Assembly: GCA_009602725.1 (NCBI GenBank)
Contig: WELB01000001.1
Span: 1,797,524-1,820,653, forward strand
Direction: 5' to 3'
Origin: Spirogloea muscicola
Lineage: Eukaryota > Streptophyta > Zygnematophyceae > Spirogloeales > Spirogloeaceae
DNA: 23,130 bases
Shown here: piece by piece, positions 1 to 9,213 of the stretch
Layout: each line of letters opens with the position of its first letter
Position numbering within the stretch: the stretch's first letter is position 1
The notes under the pieces: model-generated
Seen by the model: only the letters and a program-made list of their open reading frames with translations
The model's database searches: none
Told to the model about the DNA's origin: nothing
Translations under genes and position numbers: made by a program

Positions 1-257
1 ACTCCAATCAGGCAGGTCGGGGGCAGGCCCAGGAACAGCTGGAGAAGCGTCCGGAATGCTTCAGGGCTGATTTTGAAAGCGTTGTGGATTGCGTGTGTGG
101 TGAGCCAATCCGTTGCCCCAGGCGTTGCGAGCGATGTGAGACGTGCCAGACTCCTTGGATTGGTCTTGATATCCGGCATCGTCCTCAACGCCTTGCGACG
201 CTCGTCCTCAACTGCCGAGTAGGGAGGGAGGCCTGGAGTAAAAGGGGTAAAAAGGTA
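1..257 (-). pseudogene. Probable retroelement ORF fragment, runs off the left edge
   Basis: Read on the minus strand, one frame stays open from a stop near 257 to the window edge (about 84 codons). It includes phrases such as TPGATDWLTTHAI, SPEAFRTLLQLFLGLPP and, upstream, EDERRKALRTMPD. A 'GA..WL....' phrase followed by 'F...L...LGLPP' resembles the segment downstream of the reverse transcriptase domain in many non-LTR and related retroelements. That resemblance is from memory and no catalytic motif is visible, because the rest lies outside the window. The only in-frame ATG is internal, so this is the middle or 3' part of a longer ORF. Adjacent DNA (258-883) is full of short dispersed repeats, which fits an old insertion. 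A spliced exon of an unknown host gene is the main alternative. Confidence 0.35.
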
Positions 258-883
258 TCACCCGCCCGGTGGTCCTGTCCTGCCAGGGAGCCTGCTGCAT
301 AGAAGTCCACCGGCTCCCCAAGGCTGCGGCGGCCGATAGCGTGGCCGGAAGTTTGTTGAGCAGCTCGAGCCACCTAGCCTTGATCTCTCCTTTCATGGGT
401 ATTTTCGAGTATTTATTACAAACACAGGCCAAATGGCCAAGTATAAAGGCAAGCACATCTGAAGACGTACATCTCACCTTTCATGTTCCATACTTTTTAG
501 AGCTCCCTTTGCCACGGAATTTTCTTTGCCAGCCCCTCTTCTCTTTGGGCGAGCACTTCCTTCTTTCATGGGGTTCGGGTGTTGCGAGTCAAGGGGCCAG
601 ATGATCCAGGCTACTTAATTACTCTTGGTGCGCATGATATAAAAGCGAGGCGAATTCAAGCCAACACATTGTTCAGGCATTGTCCCGGAAGAGTTCTTCC
701 AAATATATAGTTCGTGTATTTGAATCAAACGAAGGCCAAATGGCCTAGTACAAAGGGGGGCAGGGGCTGTGAAAGAAATTGCTCGCCACAGAGAAGAGGG
801 GCTGGGCAAGGCCAGCCCAAAATGAATGGACAAGGCGAGCACAGGGTTGTGAATATGAGTGAAGGAGGCGTTGCCTCACAGGC
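258..883. repeat. Repeat-rich spacer with fragments of several dispersed families
   Basis: No convincing gene. Three short families recur here and elsewhere. (1) GGCCAAATGGCC followed by AAGTATAAAGG and AGCACATCT at 427-473, again at 730-757, matching the hairpin element at 10136-10284. (2) CCAGCCCCTCTTCTC followed by GGGCGAGCAC near 525-557 and, inverted, near 793-841, matching subrepeats of the 13.5-14.6 kb foldback structure. (3) GGTGCGCATGATATAAAA to GTTCAGGCATTG at 630-682, the reverse complement of blocks at 9810-9860 and 12930-12990. The last copy ends about 40 bp before the anthranilate synthase start codon, so repeat DNA probably forms part of that promoter or 5' UTR. Confidence 0.6.
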
Positions 884-3059
884 ATGGCAGCCGCACCCGC
901 GGCCGCCGCTGCTGTCGCCGCCGCCGCCGCTTGCTCCCGCCGTAACGCTGCTTCGGAGCCGCCAAGGCGACCCTACAGATTGCCTGCTTCCCGGACGGCT
1001 GCATTCCGAGACCGACCGACCGTTACTCGCAGCAACACTTTTGCACGGGCTACCAGCGCTGTCCGAGGTCGGGAAGCAGCGGCCATGACTCCGCTAGTGC
1101 TGTCCTTTGCGCCGGCTCGAGACCTTCACGCTGAGTAGCTGTCTCAAGCCGCTAGCGCGCGTGTCCTTGAGTTGCTTACTGCCATCTTAGAGCTCAGACA
1201 ACCCTAACTGGCCATCCTGCTGTGCCTGCAGCGGAGAGCCGCGTAGAGGCGGCCCCTGATAACGGAGCCGGCATCTCTGGACGCGTCGTAGTCATTGACA
1301 ACTACGACAGCTTCACGTACAACCTCTGCCAGGTCTGCCTACATACTCATTGACTTCCATCTGAAACAAGGCTATTGTTGCCCCATCATGGCCACTGCAT
1401 CTGCAGGTAGCCACGTGAAGGGTCTCCCATACGATTCTTTACTACACATGGTTTAGGATCGAGAGTTTGACGTTTAGGGCTCAGGGCTCGGGGTTTAGGG
1501 TGTTCAGGGTTCAGGGTTCAGGGTCGAGGGATTATGGGCTCGGGGCGTGGCGAAACGCCGGCGGGACTTCCTGTACTTCCTCCTGACTATTGAGCACTGC
1601 ATATCTCAAACCTGCAGTACTTGGGAGACCTTGGATGCGACTACATCGTGCACCGCAATGATGAGATTACTGTGGAGCAGCTTACTGAGTGGGTTCTGCA
1701 TTCATAGCTTGTTGTAAGAAGTTGGGAAGGATGAAGGCAACAGGATGCTGCTTTTTTATGACCACGAGGACTTCTGAAGCTTTCAACAAGGAAACAGTCT
1801 ACTTTCTTATCGACGACATTGATGCCATCTCACTCCTTGTCCATGCAGTCTGCGGCCAAGGGGCATCTTGATATCACCAGGCCCTGGTACACTCTCCCTG
1901 ACCATTAGCAGCCCTTGACAGGACACCAGATTATATGTTGCTCAAGCGTGCAACCCATAGTTCGACTTACTTACTGAAGAAGGTACCTAGCAGCTCATTC
2001 TGAGTATTTGAGAGGAAGTCATAACGTCTACAGGTTCTCCAGAGGACTCTGGCATATCTTTGGATACAGTACTCAAGTTGGGGCCAATTGTACCAGTCTT
2101 CGGAGTATGCATGGGCCTCCAGTGTATGGGACAGGCTTTTGGTGGTTAGTCTATCTAACCTGACCCTCAAGTCCATTTTAATCGCAACCAAGCCAGAAAC
2201 AAGCTCTAGAAGGTTGGGAGTCTGTCGCTAAGACCTGGAGGAAGCCCCAGTGGGGTGGCAGTGTCAGTAGGTGCAAGTAGCTCTTAGGCATGGCTAACTG
2301 GCGCTCCTGGCCATTTATGGTGCTGACAAATGCCAACACGAAGTGCAGGAAATATCGTGCGAGCTCCTAATGGTGTCATGCACGGCAAGACCTCAAAGGT
2401 GTATCACAATCAGCATGGAGCGGATGACGGCCTGCTATCAGGTTTACCCAAGTATATGCCCCAGGCTTTCATGGCTATATGATTCTACAAGCACATCCTT
2501 GCCAAGGATACTAAAGTTGCACAATCTCATTGACAGTATTGTCTTGAATAGTATTAATATCTTGGTGACTGCGTGTGCAGCAACTACTGACTGGCAATTG
2601 TGCACTCGGTTGACTGCAGCCCCTTTATAGCATGTCGATATCACAGCTTGGTGGTGGATCGTGAGAGCTTCCCAGACAATGAGCTGGAAATAACTGCCTG
2701 GACAGAAGACAACCTTATCATGGGCATCCGCCACAGGAAGCATCGCTACCTTGAGGTGCACACTCGCCTCTATAAGCACAAAGTAAAGATGAGGTATGAA
2801 GGTGGTCTATGATGGCTGGATGAAGGGTGAGCATTTTCAATAGATGCTTGGCCTCAGAATGATTCAAAATCATGTCCTATGTCAGAGTTGCTACTTCCTC
2901 AGTGACCCCGATGACCCTGCACAGGGAGTGCAGTTCCACCCTGAGAGCATCATCACCCAGAATGGGAAGAAGATAGTGGAGAATTTTGTGCATTCCCTGC
3001 AGCGCTTCGAGCAAGAGCTCCGCGAGGAAGGGTCAATGGCCACACAGTTACCAGCCTGA
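884..3059 (+). CDS. Anthranilate synthase beta subunit (glutamine amidotransferase), plastid-targeted, 8 exons
   Basis: Exons: 884-1067, 1232-1332, 1618-1688, 1849-1886, 2034-2144, 2349-2451, 2620-2755, 2925-3059; 879 nt, 292 aa; all junctions GT-AG and phase-consistent. The family supplies ammonia from glutamine to the alpha subunit (TrpE/ASA) for the first step of tryptophan synthesis in the plastid. Visible class I amidotransferase landmarks: [14 protein letters not shown] near the start of the mature part, ISPGPGSPEDSG (oxyanion strand), nucleophile loop GVCMGLQ (Cys), RYHSLV, TAWTEDN, and GVQFHPESI carrying the His-Glu pair. The first exon is Ala/Ser/Thr/Arg-rich with few acids, as expected for a transit peptide, and ATG 884 is its first Met. 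The exon 1 donor (GAG|GTCGGG) is inferred from phase and is the least certain junction. Intron 2 holds telomere-like repeats. It converges on TAD2. Confidence 0.93.
1472..1530 (+). repeat. Degenerate interstitial telomere-like repeat in an intron
   Basis: Runs of TTTAGGG, TTCAGGG and CTCAGGG variants, about eight 7-8 nt units, lie inside the second intron of the anthranilate synthase gene. TTTAGGG is the telomere unit of land plants and many green algae. The block is short and degenerate, so it is an internal relic or a simple repeat of telomeric origin, not a chromosome end. Confidence 0.75.
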
Positions 3060-3115
3060 ATTGCCGGCAGGTGTTACCTTGGTGCTCTTGACAATCAGCA
3101 ACGCAAACTAAGTTT

Positions 3116-3120
3116 TGTAA
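3116..3120 (+). terminator. Possible TGTAA polyadenylation signal
   Basis: TGTAA lies 57 nt after the anthranilate synthase stop codon. TGTAA is the usual polyadenylation signal of chlorophyte algae. A pentamer occurs often by chance, so position and strand are the only support. Confidence 0.4.
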
Positions 3121-3142
3121 CAGATATTTCCAGCATGCTGTG

Positions 3143-3190
3143 CAAAAGCTTCGCAAGGAAGGGTGAATGGCAACACAACTGCCAGCCTGA
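3143..3190 (+). pseudogene. Decayed partial copy of the terminal exon of anthranilate synthase beta
   Basis: This 48-nt segment aligns without gaps to 3012-3059, the last 16 codons of the gene including the stop, with roughly eight mismatches. Both end in the same ...CCAGCCTGA. In the copy the reading frame has a TGA seven codons in, so it is not a functional alternative end in that frame. It looks like a local tandem duplication of the 3' coding end, 131 bp downstream. Confidence 0.7.
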
Positions 3191-3221
3191 TAACTTACTA
3201 CTACACTGTTACAACAGCCCC

Positions 3222-3259
3222 TGACAATAGTCGTCACAACTTTGTGACGACTCTTGTCA
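3222..3259. repeat. 38-nt near-perfect inverted repeat
   Basis: An 11-bp perfect stem (AGTCGTCACAA / TTGTGACGACT) with a 2-nt loop is extended by TGACAA / TTGTCA across a single mismatch, giving 17 pairs in all. It lies about 165 nt past the anthranilate synthase stop, between convergent genes. It could be a 3' RNA hairpin, a small foldback relic or a cruciform-prone site. Confidence 0.75.
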
Positions 3260-3663
3260 ATACTTGTTATAGCCGCGTGGAGGTATCCATGAAGTGTAGC
3301 AAGTAAAGCAGATGGTAATCATACTCTTTAGTCACAGGAACTTCGAGATATTGGGCTTATTAGACGTCAAGTCATCAGACCTCAGGCCTGTATTCACTTC
3401 AACGTCTTATTTTGTGAAGAGCAATGACGCCAATATGGGCGTCTCACGCAAGTATTCAACCCAAAGGCACTTCCTTTTTGGGGTGCCAGATGCCCAGCCA
3501 GCAGTGCTGTCACAATGGTCTGTGCGGTCTTGGGGCTGCATTGAGAAGGGCAATGCCAGGGTTAGAGTTGCCGGTTGACGCTACGAATTCTGCTCTGAGG
3601 TGGCATAGCAGATTGTAAGTTCCACATGAGAAGTGCATGAGGAGAACACTGGCAGTGGGAGGC

Positions 3664-4968
3664 CTAAGAATCTCTGCTAGAAGCGTGTATGACTATACCA
3701 TTTGGATTGCCGTGCTCATAGAAGCTCTGGAAGAGCTCAATGGCCTCATCTGCTAATATCCCACCGACGCACACTAGTGCGGGAGCTGTTGTGCCTAAGG
3801 ATTTCTCGCGCGAGTCAACTGAAGCACTGCAGTGAGACATTGGAGGGTAATTTGAGCAAGTATTCTGTGATGTCAAGTGCCATCCCAGTTTCTTGCCATG
3901 GTTACGTGACAAAGTTGTACCTTTTGCCGCATGGCCCAGAGCCGGCTACGTTCAAGTGCAGTACAGCCCCACAGCCTCCAAAACGATAATTTGCGCACCC
4001 AAAATACACCTTGCGCAAGCCTGCCTCAATTCACTGATGACGAGTCATGCCTATGTTCCTGCACGATGAGGACCGCATGCAAGCATGAGCTATTTTGACG
4101 TATCCTCTCCCTGTGACTTGTCAGGAGTTGCCACAGCACTATTGTCAAGCAGCACTTGAAGATACTGAGGACAGCTTGCCAGCATACAGTCTGCTTGCAG
4201 AATTCTTCTGTGAAGTAGGATGTCCTGTCATGTACACACACAGCGTAAACGTGTCTCACCGAGTATTGACAAGGCAGCCGAGCACATGATGCAAGGCTCG
4301 CAGGTTACGTAGAGCTCGCTATCTTGCAGCAAAGCGGCCAGGTCCTCTTGGCGACTGGCTCCAGATGTGCGCCACTGCTTCAGAAGATCATCAAACGCCT
4401 CCATCTCGGCGTGCCTTGTTGCCTGTGACAATGGACAGCCAGGCTGCCAGCTGGAAAGATTTGCAGACTGATCTTGGTGGGGATTCACTGCATGGGCTGC
4501 AGGTCGCGAATGCCGTCCACTCGTTTGTATGCATCCTCTCACACACGAAGCTGCTCGAGTGCAGGGCAATCAGAACAATACATTGCGCATCTCATTTGTG
4601 CGGTTGCTGCCTCGCCCAATGACCTCGTCATGGTGCACAATCACGCAACTGGGAAAACACACAGCATTGACCAAACACCGTCACTCAAGCATGTCAAAGT
4701 GTCGCAGGCTCGACGGTACGTGACCGTCTGCGTCTGCGCAAGCAGCTCTAGGCGAGCTTCTGAGGCCGTCTGCTGATGCTGAGGGGAGGTCAGAAGACCG
4801 CGGCAGAAGGTGATACGCAGCGGCTCACCCGACCGGGACTTCGGCCCTCGCGAGCGCGGCGCGGGACTGCATGGCACGCGGGCGCAGGGCTTGTCGCGGA
4901 CTTAGATGGGCATGCGTCAGCCACCCTGTTGGCAACTCGATGCCGATGCCGAGCGTGAAGCCTGCCAT
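3664..4968 (-). CDS. tRNA-specific adenosine deaminase, catalytic subunit TAD2/ADAT2 type, 5 exons
   Basis: Exons in coding order: 4968-4829, 4648-4582, 4422-4260, 4020-3921, 3826-3664; 633 nt, 210 aa, phases consistent. The family deaminates adenosine 34 (wobble) of tRNAs to inosine as a heterodimer with TAD3. Landmarks: EVPVG|CVIV across the first junction, RGSNRTNE, the zinc/proton-shuttle motif RHAEMEAF, the second zinc motif TCEPCIMCSAAL, then KVYFGCANYRFGGCG and the C-terminal GGILADEAIELFQSFYEHG. All three expected zinc ligands (one His, two Cys) and the catalytic Glu are present. The N-terminal part of exon 1 matches the family only from about SRAALARAEVPVG; the usual first helix is not obvious, so the ATG at 4968 is provisional. 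It is divergent from PSMD9. Confidence 0.88.
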
Positions 4969-5034
4969 AAGGCCGGTCGCTGATACCCGCGCAAGTCAGG
5001 GACATCGGCGAGCGCAGACGGGATGCCGCGTGGA

Positions 5035-5035
<1 letters not shown>

Positions 5036-5070
<35 letters not shown>
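5036..5070 (+). repeat. (GGC)n trinucleotide repeat, about 11 units
   Basis: An uninterrupted GGC/GCC run sits between the divergent TAD2 and PSMD9 genes, in the 5' UTR or promoter of one or both. It can form G-rich or hairpin structures and its length is likely to vary between strains. It also creates artificial poly-Ala, poly-Gly and poly-Arg ORFs in the surrounding frames. Confidence 0.9.
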
Positions 5071-5255
5071 TGGCAGGGCACGTCGTGCTGGTGGCAGTGG
5101 CCACACTGGCCGTGCAGGGCGCGCTCGCCTGCATCGGGCAGGCCTTCTGGCAGACGTGCGGCGTGGACTGGGGCCCGCCGCGGCCTCCGCCGCAGCGCGC
5201 GCTGCTAGTGGTGGGCACCGTGCTGGCCGCCCTCCTGCCGCTGCTGCTCCTCGCC

Positions 5256-5256
5256 N
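5256..5256. other. Ambiguous base (n)
   Basis: This is the only undetermined base in the window. It falls in a GC-rich stretch, 36 nt before the first in-frame ATG of PSMD9 and close to where the family's start codon would be expected. It limits what can be said about that start. Confidence 0.99.
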
Positions 5257-5291
5257 CGGGGCCGGATCTGCGGCGCGAGGCGCTGGCGCTG

Positions 5292-6837
5292 ATGGACGAG
5301 CGCGGCGCGGTGGAGGCGGAGATCGCGGCGGCGTCGGCGCGGCTGGCCGCCGGCCCGGGCCTGGCCGGCAACCTCCTCGACGCCGAGGTCTCTCGCGGGC
5401 CCCCCTGCGCTGCGCTCTTGACGGCGGCCATGCCCTCGTCGCCGACGCCTGCGCTCTTACGAGTCCCCGCGCTCAGCTTCTTCTGGCGGCGGCGGCATGA
5501 GCTCAGGCTGCCGGCGTGCCTGCTGACGATGGAACCCCTGTCCGGGCGTGTGCTGTGGCGCTGCGCTTTTGCAGGGCTTCCCCCGCGCCGACGTCAATAT
5601 CGCCGCCGTGCGCGCGGACCGCCACCGCTTGGCAGGTGGGCGGGCGTGCTGCCGCCGCGATTGGTGTGCCCGCCCCCACGGCTTTGGTTTTGGTCGGCTG
5701 CCTGCGACGTCCACGGCAAGCCAGCAGCGAGCCTGAGGCGCGTGCCGCGCTCGCCTCCCTGCAGTGCTGCACACGGACCACAAGGCAATGACCGCGCGGA
5801 TCGAGCGCTACCTGCAGGAGCTGCACGCTTCTGCGCCGCGCTCGGCGGCGGCGGCCGCAGAGAGGGCCACAGGTTTGTCTTCTCACGAGGATCAAAGGTT
5901 AGGAAGTAGGTCCAGACTTGGGGTCCAGGATACACATTGGGGTTTCCTTGCTTTTGAGTGGGTCAGCGTCAATATGTCGTAGCCAGCAGAGCAAGCGCCA
6001 ATCAAAGACCCACAGCACTGCAATCAAGATGCTGGTGCAGAGTTGCAACACAGCGTTGCTTCTTGCTTCCTCTGATGTTGCTTGACTGTGCCGGCGCAGC
6101 TAATCCAGCAACTCGAACGACACAGCAAATAGCGGAGCGTCCGGCGGAGGCCGCCACAAATAGCTCAGTCGCCTCCTCAGCTGATTCAGCCACGGCCTAC
6201 CGTGCCCCCGTGAGGCAGCAGCAAGCTGCATCGGGGGATGGGCGGGCCATGGTGGAAGATGAGCAAGGAAAGGGGTCTGGGATCGGCCAGCAACCGTTTG
6301 CGGTGATCGACGATGTGACCGCTGGATCTCCTGGCCAACGTGATGGCCTGATGCTGGGAGATCAGATGGTCGCATTCGGCGACATCGTCGCTGGGCCTGA
6401 CTGCATACCAAGCGTGGCGAGGGAACTACAGGTATGGTGAAGCTTAGGGAGGCAATTCGTAACACTTTACTTCATGGCACCCGTGTGCTACGCTTGCCGC
6501 GCAACTTCTGATGTCTCATCTCAATCAAATCAAATCAAATCATCTCAAGCGGTCGCACCATGACTTCCATGTGGCTAACTAGGGGTCTGCCTTTATTGCT
6601 CGCAGAGATGTGAGGATCAGCTGGTGCAAATCGTTGTCCTGCGAAGGGGAGAGCTGACACAGCTGCAGGTGACGCCAAGGAGGTGGGCTGGACGAGGCCT
6701 CCTTGGGTAATCCTCTCAACTGCCCTTTGCTCCTTGTGGAAGCAAGCCGTATTACCAATGATATCCTGACCTTGCCAATTGTCCTCCTTCCACTGACCTC
6801 CTTTGCACGTGACAGGTGTCACCTGCATGTCCTCTGA
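5292..6837 (+). CDS. 26S proteasome non-ATPase regulatory subunit 9 (PSMD9/p27/Nas2-like) assembly chaperone, 6 exons, start unresolved
   Basis: Exons: (start)-5387, 5575-5635, 5765-5872, 6100-6431, 6606-6706, 6816-6837; 239 aa from ATG 5292. The family is a cytosolic chaperone that binds Rpt5 during assembly of the proteasome base. N-terminal domain: LMDERGAVEAEI, NLLDAE|GFPRADVNIAAVRADRHRLA, LHTDHKAM, a coiled helix. An Ala/Ser-rich linker follows, then a PDZ-like domain with PFAVIDDVTAGSPG, GLMLGDQMVAFG, VVLRRGE and the C-terminal RRWAGRGLLGCHL. Family members carry about ten residues before 'LMD'; here the frame continues upstream (GPDLRREALA) but has no ATG back to a stop at 4968-4970. 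The true start may therefore lie in another exon or be hidden by the ambiguous base at 5256. The upstream frame reads as two hydrophobic stretches (5070-5255), of doubtful reality. Confidence 0.88.
6521..6543 (+). repeat. (CAAAT)n microsatellite in PSMD9 intron
   Basis: Four to five AATCA/CAAAT pentamers in the fourth PSMD9 intron, between 6432 and 6605. No coding role. Confidence 0.85.
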
Positions 6838-7090
6838 CCTGGAGATCATGCGGATGGTGGACACGGTTGTTTTGCCTACATGGTAGCCTTTCACATTCAA
6901 TCCAGCAGGCAGAAGCAGGTGTTGATGACCAAGAGGCCATTCCCCAAATTTATGTACATACCCTCACCTCTATAACAGTTAGTCAAGGTTGATGGTTGCC
7001 CAAGAAATGTATCGACCTCAACCTTTATACCCTGCCAGGTTGCCTATTCGACCAGTTTACTATACATCTCAAGCTCAAGCTCCTGCAAAG

Positions 7091-9149
7091 TCAGGAGCTA
7101 CTCAAATGGTCGCTGCGCTCTAACCACAACGATGCTAGCTCGTTCCCTTGTGCTGCAGCAGCCTCAAATGCATCTCTTGCTGCTGCTTTTTCATTGTCAG
7201 TCAACTCATTTGAGTGACCCCTGGACGCTGTTTCTGTTTCTGGTCTGAGAGTGGTTGACAATCCTGTCATCACCAAGAGCTCCTTGTCATGCGAATGCTG
7301 TCAACTGGAAACCTCTGGTGCGCATGCCTTGAAGTCAGTCTTTGAATGAAGTGACTCATGAGCTTGTCTTCTAGCTTGCCTGGATCAACATCTCCGGTCA
7401 TGTATATGATTCAACTGCAAGTGCTCCTGTCAGCAGTGCAGTACTCACCGTTGGCTATAAGAGCGCCACACAATGTTGCCGAGGCTGCGTGACCCTGTCA
7501 CAGAAATCATATAATTAGTGATATTTGCAAGACATGAGGATGAGGGCTCCTCAGCCTGCCCCATGTAGCTGTGATTGGCAGCACAATAAGTGTCAACGAG
7601 ATGCAACACCTGCACTCTTTGAGGCAACTGTGCTCTTAGTGCATAGCAAGGGTTGCGCTTGTACCCTCTTAGCTGCAATGCTTAAGTACATTTCTGCGGA
7701 CGCCACATCACGAGGAATGCCGTTGCCAGTGAATAGAGCAGCTGCTAAGAGGAACAAGGCATCTGCATGCCCCTTCGACACCCGAACACAATAATCCGGA
7801 GTCAATATTAGAAACACGGTCATGATTCAGCTGCATGTATCAAGGTGACACGTGATACCTTGCAGACATAAATTGTTGAACAAGGAGCAGCTGCATGCAA
7901 GAAGTTCAGGTCCTTTACATACCTCCTGGGCAGCAGCTTTCAGGTACTGGAAGCTTGTCGCCTGTAGATATTTGCTGCCAGATCGCAAGGCCTGCGTATA
8001 CGAAGCAAAGGCATTCCCGTTAGCTGTCTTGACATGAATGTTACGAACGTCTAATATCAGACCCTCTCAGCAATCACTGTGAAAGCAAGGCTAGGTGGCG
8101 AACTCTAGAAAGTCTTCACCTGTTCCCTGTAATGTACTCCACAGTCAAATCGCGCAAGGCTGTCGCCCAACTCAGCTGCTCTCTTCAACAGCACCTCTCC
8201 CCTGCTCGAGTTCGTCAAGATATGACCTTCAGCTGGCAAGAAGACCGAGCTCGTGGACTTGGGTAGCAGCTACCCTGAATGTGCGACACATGTTCAGAGT
8301 GAACATGCACCAAGCATCAACCATGCATCCAACATCAACATCGACAAGATCATCGAAGATAGGCAGATGGTGCTAAGGTTGGAAAGAACGACCAAGGATC
8401 TCTCTGATTTTGGTGCAAGAAGAAGATGTATGCTTGGTGCCAAGAAGTGCTGGGGTCAGGAAGGGGAGGTTGCGGGAGCAGACATGGCAACAGAGAAGCG
8501 GGAGTCGGAGGCAAAGTCGAAGTGAAGGTGGGCAAGCTGGCGCATGGCAGCCGTAGTGCTGCTGTCCAGTGCCAAGGCGAGCTCAAAGGCCTCCTTTGCT
8601 TGCTGCTCCAGTTGCACAATCGGCTCCACTGGCTGTCAGTCGCATACCTGAGGGCAATGGGACTTGGACAGGTCTACTGATGGTCACAAGACTTGCAGCA
8701 GGCCTGGCAGCAAGTAACGCACCCGCAGAGCGTGAAAGACGCGAGGGTCCGTCGGGTGCATGGCGCGGGCCATGTCTGCATGCTTGGAGCCCTTGACCGT
8801 GGCCACTTCATGCTGTGCAGGAAGCTCCTCTGGGCATCCCGCGGCCTCCGGCGGGCCCTCGACGCGAGAGGCCTGACGACAGGGGAAGGAGCACAAAGTC
8901 AGTCAGCCGGCGCCCCGAGGCCTCCCCGAGCTCCGTAGTACAAGCTGCTGGCAGGCGCAGCTCTGCAACGACGTCTTGCCAGCTGCTCTGAGAGGGGCAT
9001 GGCGTGTCGTCGCGCCGCAGAAGATGGAGGGCGGTCACGCTCACCTTGGTTGACAAGCTGCAGCGTTGGCAGGCGGCGCCGCCTCCAGGCGCAGCTGCCC
9101 ACAGGGCCCGCGCGAGAGCTGCGGCAGCCGCAGCACTTCTCCGCAGCAT
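7091..9149 (-). CDS. SEL1-like (tetratricopeptide-type) repeat protein, probably organelle-targeted, 9 exons
   Basis: Exons in coding order: 9149-9045, 8872-8723, 8632-8484, 8201-8120, 7991-7923, 7772-7665, 7494-7449, 7379-7313, 7220-7091; 906 nt, 301 aa, phases consistent throughout. Exon 1 is an Arg/Ala-rich, acid-free, amphipathic leader (MLRRSAAAAAALARALW), typical of a mitochondrial or plastid presequence. Alpha-helical repeats follow: AKEAFELALALDSSTTAAM, GEVLLKRAAELGDSLARF, ATSFQYLKAAAQE, GHADALFLLAAALFTGNGI with AEMYLSIAAKR, GHAASATLCGALIANG. The 'GHA.A.F.L...L..G.G' pattern is characteristic of SEL1 repeats, which are protein-interaction scaffolds, so no substrate can be named. Two acceptors are less certain: the one at 7773 uses AAG, and the last repeats are poorly matched. 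It converges on PSMD9. Confidence 0.85.
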
Positions 9150-9150
9150 C

Positions 9151-9213
9151 CCTGTACCCTAAATCTTTGAACCTAAACCCTAACCTTGAGCACTTCAAAC
9201 CCTGAATCCCAAA
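9151..9213 (-). promoter_or_regulatory. Telomere-like block / telo-box candidate at the SEL1 gene 5' end
   Basis: The plus strand shows CCCTAAA, ACCTAAACCCTAA and AAACCCTGAA variants immediately upstream of the minus-strand start codon at 9149. AAACCCTAA is the plant telo-box, which binds Myb-type and other factors in promoters of highly expressed housekeeping genes. Its position in the 5' UTR or proximal promoter suggests regulation, but chance insertion of telomeric DNA is equally possible. Confidence 0.5.

Larger units (their letters stand above)
3060..3663. other. Convergent spacer between anthranilate synthase and TAD2
   Basis: No ORF with recognisable motifs. The left third holds a TGTAA signal (3116-3120), a decayed copy of the preceding last coding exon (3143-3190) and a hairpin (3222-3259). 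I see nothing else in 3260-3663. Confidence 0.6.
4969..5291. promoter_or_regulatory. Shared divergent promoter region of TAD2 and PSMD9
   Basis: The two genes point away from each other, with at most 323 bp between the nearest in-frame ATGs. The region is GC-rich and contains a GGC repeat. It must hold both core promoters, unless one gene has an undetected upstream exon. No TATA-like element was recognised. Part of this stretch is probably PSMD9 coding sequence, as described in that entry. Confidence 0.5.

Noticed and set aside
5070-5255. Separate small two-helix membrane protein upstream of PSMD9
   Set aside because: The frame has no ATG (it would start with GTG), no stop before PSMD9 and no family that I recognise. 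It is kept only as an open question about the PSMD9 start.
4790-5431. 213-codon minus-strand ORF with poly-Pro
   Set aside because: It overlaps PSMD9 exon 1 and TAD2 exon 1 in other frames, its poly-Pro is the GGC repeat read backwards, and it has no domain.
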